The notes under the pieces: generated by a model
The model's database searches: none
Told to the model about the DNA's origin: nothing
What the model saw: the letters and a program-made list of their open reading frames with translations, nothing else
Shown: piece after piece, positions 42,319 to 51,699 of the stretch
Layout of the letters: every line of letters begins with the position of its first letter
Numbering within the stretch: the stretch's first letter is position 1
DNA from: Baekduia soli
GTDB taxonomy: Bacteria > Actinomycetota > Thermoleophilia > Solirubrobacterales > Solirubrobacteraceae
Length of the DNA stretch: 64,000 nucleotides
Reading direction: 5' to 3'
NCBI RefSeq assembly: GCF_007970665.1
Contig: NZ_CP042430.1
Location: 930,001 to 994,000, forward strand
Program-made: the position numbers and the translations under genes

Positions 42319-43208
42319 GCCGTGCCTGCGCGGTAGTAGGACAGGAACAGCTCCTCCAGCGTGGGCCGGGTGACCTCGAGGTCGCCGACCTCGTGGCGCG
42401 CGATCGCCTTGATGACCGGGTCGATCGGACCGCTGACGTGGAAGTGCACCGTGTCGGCCGTCGTGCGCAGGTCCGTCACCCCGGGCAGGGCGGCCAGCTC
42501 GGCCGCCGCGACGGGGCCGGCGAATCGCACGCTGACCTCGCGGTGGGCCCGCGCGCGCATCGCGGCGACGTCCTCGACGGCGATGAGGCGCCCGTCGCGG
42601 ACCATCGCCACGCGATCGCACGCGCGCTGGACCTCGTCGAGGTCGTGGGAGGACAGCAGGACCGTCGCGCCCCGGTCGCGCTCCTCGCCGATGACGGCGA
42701 GGAACTCCTCCTGCATCAGGGGGTCGAGGCCGCCGGTCGGCTCGTCGAGGATGAGCAGCTCGGGCTCGTGGAACAGCGCCTGGATCAGCCCGACCTTCTG
42801 GCGGTTGCCTCGCGACAGGTCCCCGATGCGGCGCGACAGGTCCGCGCGGAAGCGCTCGGCCAGGGCGTCGGCACGGCGCAGGTCGCGCACGCCCCGCAGC
42901 GCGGCGACGTGCTCCAGGGCGGCGCGGCCGGTGACGCGCGGCTCGTAGGAGAAGTCGCCGGGCAGGTTGCCCAGCCGCGCGCGGATGGCCCGGCTGTCGC
43001 GGTGGCTGTCCAGGCCGAACAGCCGGGCGCTCCCGCTCGTCGGGTGCAGGAGGTCCAGCAGCGTGCGGATCGTCGTCGTCTTGCCGGCCCCGTTGGGTCC
43101 CAGGAACCCGAAGATCTCGCCGGGTCGCACGGTCATCGACAGGTCCTCGATCCCGCGCGCGCCGCCGTAGCGCTTCGTCAGGCGATCGGTCTGTACGACG
43201 GCGGTCAT
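42315..43208 (-). CDS. ABC exporter ATP-binding protein
   Basis: A 297-residue ATPase. GFLGPNGAGKTTTIRTLLDLL is the Walker A region, LSRGNRQKVGLIQAL is the signature loop (SRGN in place of SGGQ), and LLILDEPTGGLDPL is Walker B. LLSSHDLDEVQRACDR carries the switch His. The ~75-residue C-terminal extension (SVRFAGPVAAAELAALPGV) is typical of DrrA/CcmA-like exporters. It pairs with the downstream permease. Confidence 0.92.
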   Translation of the reverse strand: MTAVVQTDRLTKRYGGARGIEDLSMTVRPGEIFGFLGPNGAGKTTTIRTLLDLLHPTSGSARLFGLDSHRDSRAIRARLGNLPGDFSYEPRVTGRAALEHVAALRGVRDLRRADALAERFRADLSRRIGDLSRGNRQKVGLIQALFHEPELLILDEPTGGLDPLMQEEFLAVIGEERDRGATVLLSSHDLDEVQRACDRVAMVRDGRLIAVEDVAAMRARAHREVSVRFAGPVAAAELAALPGVTDLRTTADTVHFHVSGPIDPVIKAIARHEVGDLEVTRPTLEELFLSYYRAGTA

Positions 43209-43229
43209 CGGAGCGCGCGCCCCGGGCGC

Positions 43230-43706
43230 TCAGACGCGCCGCGGCACGTTGCCGGTGAGCGTGAGCACGGCGCGCATGGCCTGGTGGCCGGGGTCGGAGG
43301 TCGGGCCGAACATGCAGGGGCAGCCGCCGTCGATCACGGCGATGCCACGCTCGCGGCCCGCGGCGGCGGCGGCCGGGGACACGCTCCCGGACCCCGGGCC
43401 GCGGTGCATCCACACGTGCCCGATCCCGAGCTCGGCGCACTCGCGCATCGTCGCCTCGGCGACCTCCGGCCGCGTCCCGATGACGACGGCCTCGACGCCG
43501 CCGGGGATCGCGCGCAGGTCGCCGAAGCACGGGTCCCCCTCGACCTCCTCGGCGTTGGGGTTGACCGCGAAGACCTCGTAGCCGCGCTGGCGCAGGCGCT
43601 GGTAGACGACGTTGGCCCCGTGGCCCTTGGGCTGCCGCGAGACGCCGGTCACCGCGATGCGCCGGTGGGCCAGGAACGCCGCGGCCGCGTCCTTGATCGA
43701 TTGCAT
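43230..43706 (-). CDS. CoA-binding domain protein (YccU-like)
   Basis: A 158-residue Rossmann-fold protein: IAVTGVSRQPKGHGANVVYQRL, VFAVNPNAEEVEG, AVVIGTRPEVAEATMRECAELGIGHVWMHRG. CPCMFGP follows near the C-terminus. This is the single-domain CoA-binding family related to succinyl-CoA synthetase alpha. The ATG at 43706 precedes a standard QSIKDAAAAFLAHRRIAVTG. Role unknown. Confidence 0.85.
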   Translation of the reverse strand: MQSIKDAAAAFLAHRRIAVTGVSRQPKGHGANVVYQRLRQRGYEVFAVNPNAEEVEGDPCFGDLRAIPGGVEAVVIGTRPEVAEATMRECAELGIGHVWMHRGPGSGSVSPAAAAAGRERGIAVIDGGCPCMFGPTSDPGHQAMRAVLTLTGNVPRRV

Positions 43707-43861
43707 GCGGCGATGGTGCCCCGGCCGCCGCCGCGGCGCATCGGGCCCGGCACGGATGTCGTTGCGCCGGACTACGGACGTGGCCGGCGAGCTCACCGCG
43801 AGCGGCCACCGGCCCAAGCCCCGATGGCCGGCGCCCGGCGGCCTGCGACGGTGGCCGTGGC

Positions 43862-44764
43862 ATGGAGATCACAGGCCTCGAGCTGACGTCGGTGACCAAG
43901 CGCTTCGGGGACATCGTGGCGTTGGACGCCGTCTCGCTGGGGGTCCCGGCCGGTCGCGTGCTGGGCTTCCTGGGTCCGAACGGCGCCGGCAAGACGACGG
44001 CGATGCGCACCGTCTTCGGGCTCGTCGTCCCCGACGCCGGCGAGGTGCGGTGGGGCGGGCGGCCGGTCGGGCCGTCCGAGCGGCTGCGCTTCGGGTACAT
44101 GCCGGAGGAACGCGGGCTCTATCCGCGGATGGCCCTGCTGGACCAGCTCGTCTACCTCGGCCGCATCCACGGCCTCGGCGCAGCGGCGGCACGCGGATCG
44201 GCGGCGCGCTGGATCGAGCGCCTCTCGCTCGGCGATCGCGCGGGGGCGCGGATCGAGGAGCTCTCGCACGGCAACCAGCAGCGCGCCCAGCTCGCGGTGG
44301 CGCTGCTGCACGAGCCGGCGCTGCTCGTGCTCGACGAGCCGTTCGCCGGGCTCGACCCTCTCGCCGTGCGCACGCTCGCCGAGGTGCTGCGCGGAGAGGC
44401 GGACCGCGGCGCCGCGGTGCTCTTCTCGAGCCACCAGCTCGACCTCGTCGAGGACGTGTGCGAGGACGTCGCGATCATCGACGAGGGCCGCCTGGTCGTC
44501 GCGGGGCACATCGACGCGCTGCGACAGGCCTCGACACGGCGCCGGATCGAGGTGCGGCTCGAGGGCGCCGCGCCCGGCTGGCGGCCGGAGGTCCCCGGCG
44601 TCGAGCTCGTCGAGGAGCAGGACGGACGCCTGCGGATCGTGGCGCGCGGCGACGTGGATCCGGCGCGCGTGCTCGACGCCGCGCAGCGAGCGGGGCGGGT
44701 CGCGGCGTTCTCCTACGGCCCGCCCTCGCTCGCGGAGCTCTTCATGGAGATGGTCGGCCGATGA
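43862..44764 (+). CDS. ABC exporter ATP-binding protein, NatA-like
   Basis: A 300-residue ATPase with GFLGPNGAGKTTAMRTVFGL (Walker A), LSHGNQQRAQLAVALLHEP (signature) and LLVLDEPFAGLDPLA (Walker B), then SSHQLDLVEDVCED. FGYMPEERGLYPRMALLDQLVYL is a strong NatA/YhaQ marker. The C-terminal domain (VELVEEQDGRLRIVA) is the regulatory extension. The gene overlaps the permease start (ATGA). Confidence 0.9.
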   Translation: MEITGLELTSVTKRFGDIVALDAVSLGVPAGRVLGFLGPNGAGKTTAMRTVFGLVVPDAGEVRWGGRPVGPSERLRFGYMPEERGLYPRMALLDQLVYLGRIHGLGAAAARGSAARWIERLSLGDRAGARIEELSHGNQQRAQLAVALLHEPALLVLDEPFAGLDPLAVRTLAEVLRGEADRGAAVLFSSHQLDLVEDVCEDVAIIDEGRLVVAGHIDALRQASTRRRIEVRLEGAAPGWRPEVPGVELVEEQDGRLRIVARGDVDPARVLDAAQRAGRVAAFSYGPPSLAELFMEMVGR

Positions 44765-45903
44765 GCGCGTGGCGTGTCGTGGCCCTGGTCGCCGGGCGCG
44801 AGATCCGCGAGCGCCTGCGCAGCCGGGCGTTCCTCGTGGCGACGCTCGTCCTGCTCCTGCTCGTGGGCGGCTCGACCGCGCTGGACCGCTCGCTCTCGGG
44901 ACGGACGACCTACCGCGTCGCGGTGACCGGGCGGATGCCCGCGGGGCTCGAGGCGGCGCTGGCGCGCACCGCCGACCCGTTGCACGCCCGCGTGCGCCTG
45001 CGGGTCGTCGCCTCCGAGGCTGCCGGGCGCCGGACCCTCACGGCCGGGGACGCGGACGCGCTGCTGGTCCTGGATGACGACCGGCTCGTGTTCCGCGCGA
45101 ACGTCGACACCGAGCTCGCAGCCCTCACGGACACGGCCGTGCGGGCTCTCCGTCGCCACCTGCCACCGGCGCCCGAGCTGACGGTCGCGACGCTCGAGCC
45201 TCCCGACGCCGGGTCCAGCGACGCCGCGACCATCGTCGCGATCGTCGGCGCCCTGCTCCTGCTCACGTCGCTGGCCGTGTACGGGCAGTGGGTGGTCAAT
45301 GGCGTCCTGGAGGAGAAGAGCAACCGCGTGGCCGAGCTGCTGTTGTCCGCCGTGCAGCCGAGGCACCTACTCGCGGGCAAGGTGATCGGGATCGGGGTGC
45401 TCGGGCTGCTGCAGCTCGGCGTCGTCGCGGGACTCGCCGCCACCCTGCTCGCGGCCGGTGCGTTCGACGCCCCGGCGACGCTCGGCGGCAGCGTCGCCCT
45501 CGTGGTCCCGTGGTTCGCGTTGGGCTTCGCGCTCTACGCCGTCGCCTTCGCCGCGGCGGGCGCGCTCGCCTCGCGGCAGCAGAACGCCGACACCGCGGCC
45601 CAGCCCGTCACGTTGGTGCTGGTGGCCGCCTACTTCGCGGGCTACGTCGCGGTGTCGGCCGACGCCGAAGGCACGCTCGCGCAGGTGCTGACCGTGTTCC
45701 CGCTGTCGGCGCCGCTCGTGCTTCCCGCGCGCAGCGCGCTCGGGGATGTGCCGCTGTGGCAGCACGCGCTCGCGGTCATCCTCGTGCTGGCGTCGATCTC
45801 CGGCCTCGTCCGGTTCGCCGGACGCGTCTACGCCCACGGCCTCCTCCACGCCGGCTCCGGCCTCGGCGCCCGCACCGTCTGGCGCCTCGGGCGTCGCACC
45901 TGA
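44761..45903 (+). CDS. ABC-2 permease, NatB-like
   Basis: A 380-residue permease. One N-terminal helix (FLVATLVLLLLVGGSTAL) is followed by a ~140-residue extracytoplasmic domain, then five or six helices. VNGVLEEKSNRVAELLLSAVQPRHLLAGKVIG is the conserved cytosolic stretch of the NatB/YhaP family, known in Bacillus as a sodium exporter. The actual substrate here is not evident. A second, unrelated ABC exporter lies 1.5 kb away on the other strand. Confidence 0.9.
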   Translation: MSAWRVVALVAGREIRERLRSRAFLVATLVLLLLVGGSTALDRSLSGRTTYRVAVTGRMPAGLEAALARTADPLHARVRLRVVASEAAGRRTLTAGDADALLVLDDDRLVFRANVDTELAALTDTAVRALRRHLPPAPELTVATLEPPDAGSSDAATIVAIVGALLLLTSLAVYGQWVVNGVLEEKSNRVAELLLSAVQPRHLLAGKVIGIGVLGLLQLGVVAGLAATLLAAGAFDAPATLGGSVALVVPWFALGFALYAVAFAAAGALASRQQNADTAAQPVTLVLVAAYFAGYVAVSADAEGTLAQVLTVFPLSAPLVLPARSALGDVPLWQHALAVILVLASISGLVRFAGRVYAHGLLHAGSGLGARTVWRLGRRT

Positions 45904-46023
45904 CCGCCGGGCCGGCCCGGCGCGACCGCGCTCGGACCGCCCGCGGTTGATCGCGGGGCCGCGCTCTGGTTGGGTCGGTGGTGAGCCGGTCGCCGGGCCG
46001 GTCGCCGACACGAGGAGAACCCG

Positions 46024-47049
46024 ATGGGTCAGGGCAAGACGTTGAAGTACGGCTTCATGACGCTCCCGCGGTCGATGGAGGAGTCGCGTGAGCTGGCCGT
46101 GGTGGGCCAGGACTACGGCTTCGACTGGATCAGCGTCGCCGACTCGCCGACGGTCTACCAGGAGTCCTTCCTGCACCAGCTCGAGATCGCGCGCATCGCC
46201 GAGCGCCCGATGATCGGCCCCCTGGTCAGCCACGTCGTCGTCCGCCACCCGGTCATCGTCGGCAACCTCCTCGCCACCCTGAACGAGTTCACCGGCGGAC
46301 GCGTCATCGGCACGCTGGCCACCGGCAACAGCGCGGCGCGCGGCCTGGGGATGAAGCCCGCCCGCCTGGCCGAGGTCGCCGAGGCCATCACGTGCATCCA
46401 GGGCTACTGGCGCGGCGAGGGCGGGACGTTCGGCGAATCCCGGATCCCCGCCACCGGCATCGAGCGCCAGGGCTGCCCGATCCTCGTCTCCGCCGACGGC
46501 CCGAAGGCCGCCGAGCTCTCCGGGCAGGTCGGCGACGGGCTGCTCTACGGCGGCGTCCTGGACCCCGGCGTGCGCCGCCGGCGGCTGGCGGCCGCGAAGA
46601 TCACCGGCGACCGCGAGGCGTGGATCGCGCCGTCGGTCTCCATGTTCGAGACCTACGAGGACGTCAACGAGGACCTCGGCGCCGTCGTCGTGGCGATGTG
46701 CAACCGCGCGATGCGCGGGGACCTGTCCGAACGCGACATCTCGCCCGAGATCGAGGCCGACATCCTCGCGCTGCGCAAGGCCTATGACTACGGGTTCCAC
46801 GCCGACAACACGCGCGGCGCGCGCAACGCGACGGTCATCGGCGACCGCCTGCGCAACTGGCTCATCGACCAGTTCTGCATCTGGGGCGACGAGGAGCGCT
46901 TCGCCGCCACCCTGGACGACCTCGCCGAGGAGGGCTGGACCGGCATCCAGTTCCTCATCGGCCAGGGCGACCAGGTCGCCACCGTGCGCCGGATCGGCGA
47001 GCGGCTGCGGAAGCTGGGCTACGTGAGCGGTTCCGTCCCGGCGGCGTGA
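46024..47049 (+). CDS. LLM-class flavin-dependent oxidoreductase
   Basis: A 341-residue luciferase-like TIM-barrel enzyme using F420 or FMN. KYGFMTLPRSMEESRELAVVGQDYGFDWISVADSP is the start, HVVVRHPVIVGNLLATLNEFTGGRVIGTLATGNS the middle, and CPILVSADGPKAAELSGQVGDGLL the phosphate-binding strand. It is related to the tetrahydromethanopterin-reductase-like members. The ATG at 46024 has AGGAG nine bases upstream. It precedes an acyl-CoA synthetase, suggesting a catabolic pair. Confidence 0.87.
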   Translation: MGQGKTLKYGFMTLPRSMEESRELAVVGQDYGFDWISVADSPTVYQESFLHQLEIARIAERPMIGPLVSHVVVRHPVIVGNLLATLNEFTGGRVIGTLATGNSAARGLGMKPARLAEVAEAITCIQGYWRGEGGTFGESRIPATGIERQGCPILVSADGPKAAELSGQVGDGLLYGGVLDPGVRRRRLAAAKITGDREAWIAPSVSMFETYEDVNEDLGAVVVAMCNRAMRGDLSERDISPEIEADILALRKAYDYGFHADNTRGARNATVIGDRLRNWLIDQFCIWGDEERFAATLDDLAEEGWTGIQFLIGQGDQVATVRRIGERLRKLGYVSGSVPAA

Positions 47050-47121
47050 TCGCGGCGGTCGCCCTCGGGGCCCCGCGGCGCCCGGTTGCGCTTGAATGCG
47101 GCCGATGAGCCAGGGGCAGGC

Positions 47122-48639
47122 ATGAACTTCGGGAACATCATCGAGCACCACGCCGATCGCTTCGGCGACCGCACGGCGTTCACGTACGCCGACGAGCGCG
47201 TGACCTACGCGGGCCTGCTGGACCGCGTGCAGCGCACGGCCGCGGTGCTGCGCGCGGAGGGCATCGGCAAGGGCGACGTCGTCGGGATGCTGCTGCACAA
47301 CTCGCTGCAGCTGACCGACGTCATGCTCGCGTGCGCGTACCTCGGCGCGATCTGGATGCCGGTCAACTGGCGCCTGGCCGCCGCCGAGCTGCAGTACGTC
47401 GTCGAGCACTCCGGCGCCAAGCTCATCGTCAGCGAGGAGGAGCTGCTCGCGCAGACCAGCCTGCTGGACCCCGCGCTGCCGCGGCTGCAGGCCGGCCCGG
47501 GGGCCGCGGACCCGTGGCGGTCGCTGGACGACCTCGTCGCGGCCGCCGAGCCCGTGCCGGCCGCCGAGCCCGTCGACCTCGACGACGTCGCGCGCATCAT
47601 GTACACGTCGGGCACGACGTCGCGGCCCAAGGGCGTCATGCTCACCCACGGCAACGTCGCCGCAAAGTGCGCGGGCCACTGCGTGGAGATGGGGCTCACC
47701 CAGGACGACCGGGGCCTCATCTGCGGCCCGCTCTACCACGTGGGCGCGCTGGACCTGACGCTGACGAACATGCTCTACCTCGGCGGCTCGACGCACATCA
47801 TGCGCCGCTTCGACGCCGTCGGCGTCCTGCGCGAGATCCAGGAGCGCGGGATCACCACGGTCTGGCTGGCGCCCGCGATGGTCAACATGGTGCTCGCCGA
47901 GCCGACGCTCGGCGACTACGACACGACGTCGATGCGGGTCATCATCGACGGCGGCGAGAAGATGCCGCTCGTCCTCATCCAGCGCCTCCTCGACGCGTTC
48001 CCCAGCGCGTGGTTCGCCGACGCCTACGGGCTGACGGAGTCCGTGGGCGGCGACACGTTCCTGGACAAGGGGCGCTCGATCGACAAGCTCGGCTCCGTCG
48101 GCAAGGCGGTCATCGGGGTGGAGGTGCAGATCGTCGACCTCGACGACGCGCCCGTCCCCGCCGGCGAGGTCGGCGAGGTGTGCCTGCGCGGCGCGAAGAT
48201 CTTCAAGGGCTACTGGCACGACGACGAGGCCACCGCGACGGCCAAGCGCGGGGGCTGGTTCCACACCGGCGACCTCGGCTACCTCGACGAGGACGGCTGC
48301 CTGTTCATCGTCGACCGGCTCAAGGACATCATCATCACCGGGGGGGAGAACGTGGCCTCGCTCGAGGTCGAGCGCGTGCTCTACGAGCACCCGGCGGTGC
48401 TCGAGGCCGCCGTGGTCGGCAGCCCGCACCCGCGCTGGCTCGAGGTGCCCGTCGCCTACCTGGTGCTCAGGCCCGGCGTGTCGGCCACCGACGAGGAGCT
48501 CGAGGCGTTCTGCCGGCAGCGGCTGGCGTCCTACAAGACGCCGAAGGGCTTCCGCATCCTCGACGAGCTCCCGCGCAACCCGTCGGGCAAGGTGCTCAAG
48601 CGCACGCTGCGCGACCGCGAGCACGTCGAGGAGGGCTGA
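47122..48639 (+). CDS. Acyl-CoA synthetase (AMP-dependent ligase)
   Basis: A 505-residue adenylating enzyme that turns a carboxylic acid into a CoA thioester. IMYTSGTTSRPKGVMLTH is motif A3, ADAYGLTESVGGD is A5, GGWFHTGDLGYLDEDG is A7, and the Lys of PRNPSGKVLKRTLR (A10) is present. The protein has the length of fatty/aromatic acid CoA ligases. The ATG at 47122 follows GGGGCAGG. The 72 bases after the LLM gene hold no promoter-like element, so they may be cotranscribed. Confidence 0.92.
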   Translation: MNFGNIIEHHADRFGDRTAFTYADERVTYAGLLDRVQRTAAVLRAEGIGKGDVVGMLLHNSLQLTDVMLACAYLGAIWMPVNWRLAAAELQYVVEHSGAKLIVSEEELLAQTSLLDPALPRLQAGPGAADPWRSLDDLVAAAEPVPAAEPVDLDDVARIMYTSGTTSRPKGVMLTHGNVAAKCAGHCVEMGLTQDDRGLICGPLYHVGALDLTLTNMLYLGGSTHIMRRFDAVGVLREIQERGITTVWLAPAMVNMVLAEPTLGDYDTTSMRVIIDGGEKMPLVLIQRLLDAFPSAWFADAYGLTESVGGDTFLDKGRSIDKLGSVGKAVIGVEVQIVDLDDAPVPAGEVGEVCLRGAKIFKGYWHDDEATATAKRGGWFHTGDLGYLDEDGCLFIVDRLKDIIITGGENVASLEVERVLYEHPAVLEAAVVGSPHPRWLEVPVAYLVLRPGVSATDEELEAFCRQRLASYKTPKGFRILDELPRNPSGKVLKRTLRDREHVEEG

Positions 48640-48700
48640 GCGGCCGCGGCGATGCGCCGGCGCACCTCGGGGAAAGCGCGACGCTGGCATCTCGATTCGC

Positions 48701-49453
48701 TCACGCCTGCAGGCCGGTGCGCTCGCGCACCTCGAGCCAGAGCGCCTCGTAGGCCTTCGCGGCCGGGCTGCGGGGCGCGAAGGCCGCGATCGACGTGCGC
48801 TCGCGGCCCATCCGCTCCACGACGCTGGACGCCGGGATCGCGGTCCGCAGCATCTCGGCGCCGCCGGTCAGCTCGTCGGAGACCTCCCGGTGCAACCGGC
48901 GCCGGCGGTCGACCATGGACAGGAACGCCAGCAGCTGGGGGGCGGCCCCGCCCTGCGCGGCGACATGGTCGCGCAGCTGCGCGAACGTCCGGGCCGAGAG
49001 CGTGGCCGGGATGATCGGAACCAGCAGCGCGTCGGCGGCCTGGAACACGCTCTCGGAGACGAGCGAGACGCTCGGCGGGCAGTCCAGGAACACCACGTCG
49101 TACTCGCCGGCCAGCGGGGCCAGCAGGCGGGCCAGGCGCCGGGTCGGGCGCTTGGCGGCGTCGAGCGCGAGGTCCATGTGGCGATAGGAGAAGTCGGCGG
49201 GCAGGAGGTCCAGCCGCTCGTGGTCGGTGCCCTTGACCAGGCGCCCGATCTCGGTGCGCCCGCGCACGAGCCGCTCCGCGCCGCCCTTGACCCTCGGCCG
49301 CACCCGCAGCAGGTACGTGCTGGCGCCCTGCGGGTCGAGGTCCCACAGCAGCGTCCGGGCGCCGTCGTGCGCGGCGAGGTGCGCGAGGTTGACGGCCGCC
49401 GACGTCTTGCCGACCCCGCCCTTGATGTTGTAGGTCGCCAGGACGAGCGTCAT
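48701..49453 (-). CDS. ParA/MinD-type ATPase
   Basis: A 250-residue ATPase that can form patterns on the nucleoid. KGGVGKTS (11-18) is the deviant Walker A with the signature Lys11, LLWDLDPQGAST is the A' region and VFLDCPPSVSLVS is Walker B. There is no N-terminal DNA-binding helix-turn-helix and no ParB gene next door, so plasmid or chromosome partition is unlikely. Its ATG overlaps the CHAD-protein stop (ATGA), which makes that protein the prime candidate partner or cargo adaptor. Confidence 0.9.
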   Translation of the reverse strand: MTLVLATYNIKGGVGKTSAAVNLAHLAAHDGARTLLWDLDPQGASTYLLRVRPRVKGGAERLVRGRTEIGRLVKGTDHERLDLLPADFSYRHMDLALDAAKRPTRRLARLLAPLAGEYDVVFLDCPPSVSLVSESVFQAADALLVPIIPATLSARTFAQLRDHVAAQGGAAPQLLAFLSMVDRRRRLHREVSDELTGGAEMLRTAIPASSVVERMGRERTSIAAFAPRSPAAKAYEALWLEVRERTGLQA

Positions 49454-51009
49454 CGGAACGTGCGCCGGACGAGGGACCGGGGCGCCCGCTCGCAGAACGC
49501 GGCGAAGCGCTCGGCGAACTCCGCGCGGGCCAGCACCTGCTCGTGGGCCAGCCGGTCGATCAGCGAGCCCATGGCGATGAGCGCCGCCGTCCCGCTCGGC
49601 GCCGCGGAGACGTCGCCGGCCAGGCCGCGGAGCATCGCGACCTGCACGTCGCGGTCCTGGTGGCGCCCGAGCGTGTCCTGCAGGTCCTTCAGTCCGCGGA
49701 CCATCGGCTTGACGACCTCCGGCGGGAACAGGCTGGCGAAGAACTCGAGCAGGTAGCGCAGCTCCTTGCCGCTCTTGCGCAGCTCATGCAGCGCCTCCGG
49801 CGGGCTCGTGGCGTCGATCCGGCGGCCGTCGCGGACCATGCGCCCGTGGACCTTGGCGATCCGCCGTCCGGCCACGGCGACGATGGGGCGGGCCGCATCG
49901 CGGCGGTCGTCCTCCGGCGCGTGGACGAGCCGCTCCAGCAGCGCCTCCCAGCCGTCGAGCGCCGCGGCGGTGGCCGGGGCGCGCAGCGCCCGGACCATCC
50001 GCGTGCGCTCGGCCTCGCGCCGGTCGGCCAGGACGCCGCGCAGAGGCTCGATGTCGGCGGGCGCCGAGCCGGGGAGCCCGCCCACGAGGTGGTCGAAGTC
50101 CAGCAGGGAGACGTCGAGGTCGCGGCTGGGCCCGGTGACCTGCTGCAGGCGGCGGAACGCCCGGCGGTGCGCGTCCAGCTCGCCGGCGGGGAAGACATGG
50201 CGCAGCTGGCGCTGGGCCGAGCGCGTGCGCCGGACGGCGACGCGCAGGTCGTGCAGGAACTCCGTGTCGACGTCGGCCAGCGTCCCGGGCAGGTTGAGGC
50301 GGATGACGGTCACCAGCGGCGCGAGCAGGCGCACGGCGGCGGCGTCGGCGCGCTCGGAGGGGTCCAGCGCGACCCGCAGCTTGGAGGAGACGCCGCCCGG
50401 GACACCACCGCCGGCGCGTACCGCCTCGTCGGCCAGGGACTCGGGCGCCGCCCGCAGGCCCGCCCCGTCCTCGATCGCCGCGCGCGCCGCCGCCAGCGCG
50501 CGGTCGTAGCCGCGCACGCCGGCCACCGTCAGCCGGCCGGCCAGCCGTCGCGGGGGGCCGCCGCCGGCGAGCACGGAGGGCTCCTCGGCGACGAGACGCA
50601 CCACGGTCTTGGCCTCATCGTCGGTGACGCGCAGGGCGCGCCGGCGGCTGCGCGTCCGGGCGATGGCCGTCAGCGCCCGCATGGCGATGAGCGGCGCGAC
50701 CGCGTCGCGCAGCCGGCCCGCGGGCAGGTCGTCCGCCATGAGGTGCTCGGCGGGGGCGGGGGCGCCGGGCGCCGGCGGCGGGCCCGCGGCGACCTGGACG
50801 CCGGCGGCGTCGAGCAGGAGCAGGCGCCCGTCCTGGGCGACGAGCTGCAGGCCGCGGGCGTGCAGCCGGCCGTCGAACGTGTCGTACCACGTGCACGACA
50901 CCGACTCGGTCGGGTCCGCATCGAGGCGGAGGTGGCCCGCCAGCAGCGCCTGGGCGGCCGCCAGGCCGGCGCCGTCGGGCAGCAGGTAGTGGTGCGCCGC
51001 GGCGGACAT
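49450..51009 (-). CDS. CYTH-like plus CHAD domain protein
   Basis: A 519-residue protein. The N-terminal ~200 residues resemble a CYTH/triphosphate tunnel domain (YDTFDGRLHARGLQL, RALRVTDDEAKTVVRLV), with the EXEXK start lost. The C-terminal ~300 residues are a CHAD domain: FLHDLRVAVRRTRSAQRQLRHVF, SRDLDV, LHELRKSGKELRYLLEFF and LQDTLGRHQDRDV. CHAD is a basic helical module that binds polyphosphate granules. Its ATG is at 51009, and translation runs into the ParA gene. Confidence 0.88.
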   Translation of the reverse strand: MSAAAHHYLLPDGAGLAAAQALLAGHLRLDADPTESVSCTWYDTFDGRLHARGLQLVAQDGRLLLLDAAGVQVAAGPPPAPGAPAPAEHLMADDLPAGRLRDAVAPLIAMRALTAIARTRSRRRALRVTDDEAKTVVRLVAEEPSVLAGGGPPRRLAGRLTVAGVRGYDRALAAARAAIEDGAGLRAAPESLADEAVRAGGGVPGGVSSKLRVALDPSERADAAAVRLLAPLVTVIRLNLPGTLADVDTEFLHDLRVAVRRTRSAQRQLRHVFPAGELDAHRRAFRRLQQVTGPSRDLDVSLLDFDHLVGGLPGSAPADIEPLRGVLADRREAERTRMVRALRAPATAAALDGWEALLERLVHAPEDDRRDAARPIVAVAGRRIAKVHGRMVRDGRRIDATSPPEALHELRKSGKELRYLLEFFASLFPPEVVKPMVRGLKDLQDTLGRHQDRDVQVAMLRGLAGDVSAAPSGTAALIAMGSLIDRLAHEQVLARAEFAERFAAFCERAPRSLVRRTFR

Positions 51010-51217
51010 GGACCGCGGCAGTCTGGCACGCGGCGGGTGCGGGCCGCCAGGGGACGACGCCGCAGGTCGCGGCGGCGGACCTGCGACACTCGGTGCATCA
51101 GCCCGACGCGGACCTCCCCCGGAGGGACGGCGCTCGGGACGGTTCCCGCGCGTCGGCGCTTCGCCGTCTTACTCCTGTTGCGTGAGACCTCACCGGGAAG
51201 ACGCCGAGAGGGTGACC

Positions 51218-51652
51218 ATGACCGACCACGAGGGTCCGGCGACACCGCAGCGCGGGTCCCTGAGCGCCGCGATCGCCACGGCGATGGTCCAGCTCGTCCG
51301 CGACTACACGGGCCGCGGGCCGACGAAGGCCCGCGTGATCCTGCGCGACAGCGTGGTCGTCGTCCTGCTGGAGGACACGCTGACCAAGGGCGAGCAGTCA
51401 CTGGTCCGCACCGGGCAGGCCGACACGGTGCTCGCCTACCGGCACTCCTTCCAGGAGGCCATGCGCGACGACGCGACCGCGATGATCGAGCGGCTGACCC
51501 GCCGGCGGGTGACCGCGATGATGAGCGCCAACCACGTCGACCCCGACCTCGGGGCCGAGATCTTCATGCTCGACGGGGCGCCGGAGGCACCCCATCCGGC
51601 GGGTGAGGGCGCGCGGGGCCCGGGCGCCGGGCGATCGTTCGGGCCGAACTGA
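51218..51652 (+). CDS. DUF2294 family protein
   Basis: A 144-residue protein matching DUF2294: AIATAMVQLVRDYTGRGPTKARVILRDSVVVVLLEDTLTKGEQSLV and YRHSFQEAMRDDATAMIERLTRRRVTAMMSANHVDPDLGAEIFML. The family is widespread and without a proven role. The C-terminal 20 residues are Gly/Pro-rich. The ATG at 51218 has GAGAGGG seven bases upstream. It is divergent from the CHAD-ParA operon; the 208-base gap could hold both promoters. Confidence 0.82.
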   Translation: MTDHEGPATPQRGSLSAAIATAMVQLVRDYTGRGPTKARVILRDSVVVVLLEDTLTKGEQSLVRTGQADTVLAYRHSFQEAMRDDATAMIERLTRRRVTAMMSANHVDPDLGAEIFMLDGAPEAPHPAGEGARGPGAGRSFGPN

Positions 51653-51699
51653 TCGCCGGCGTGTGACGCGGGCCGCCTGACCCGCATGGCGGCCCGCGG

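Noticed and set aside
48701-49453. Chromosome or plasmid partition locus
   Set aside because: There is no ParB gene, no parS-like 16-base palindrome, and no replication gene nearby. The overlap with a CHAD protein points elsewhere.
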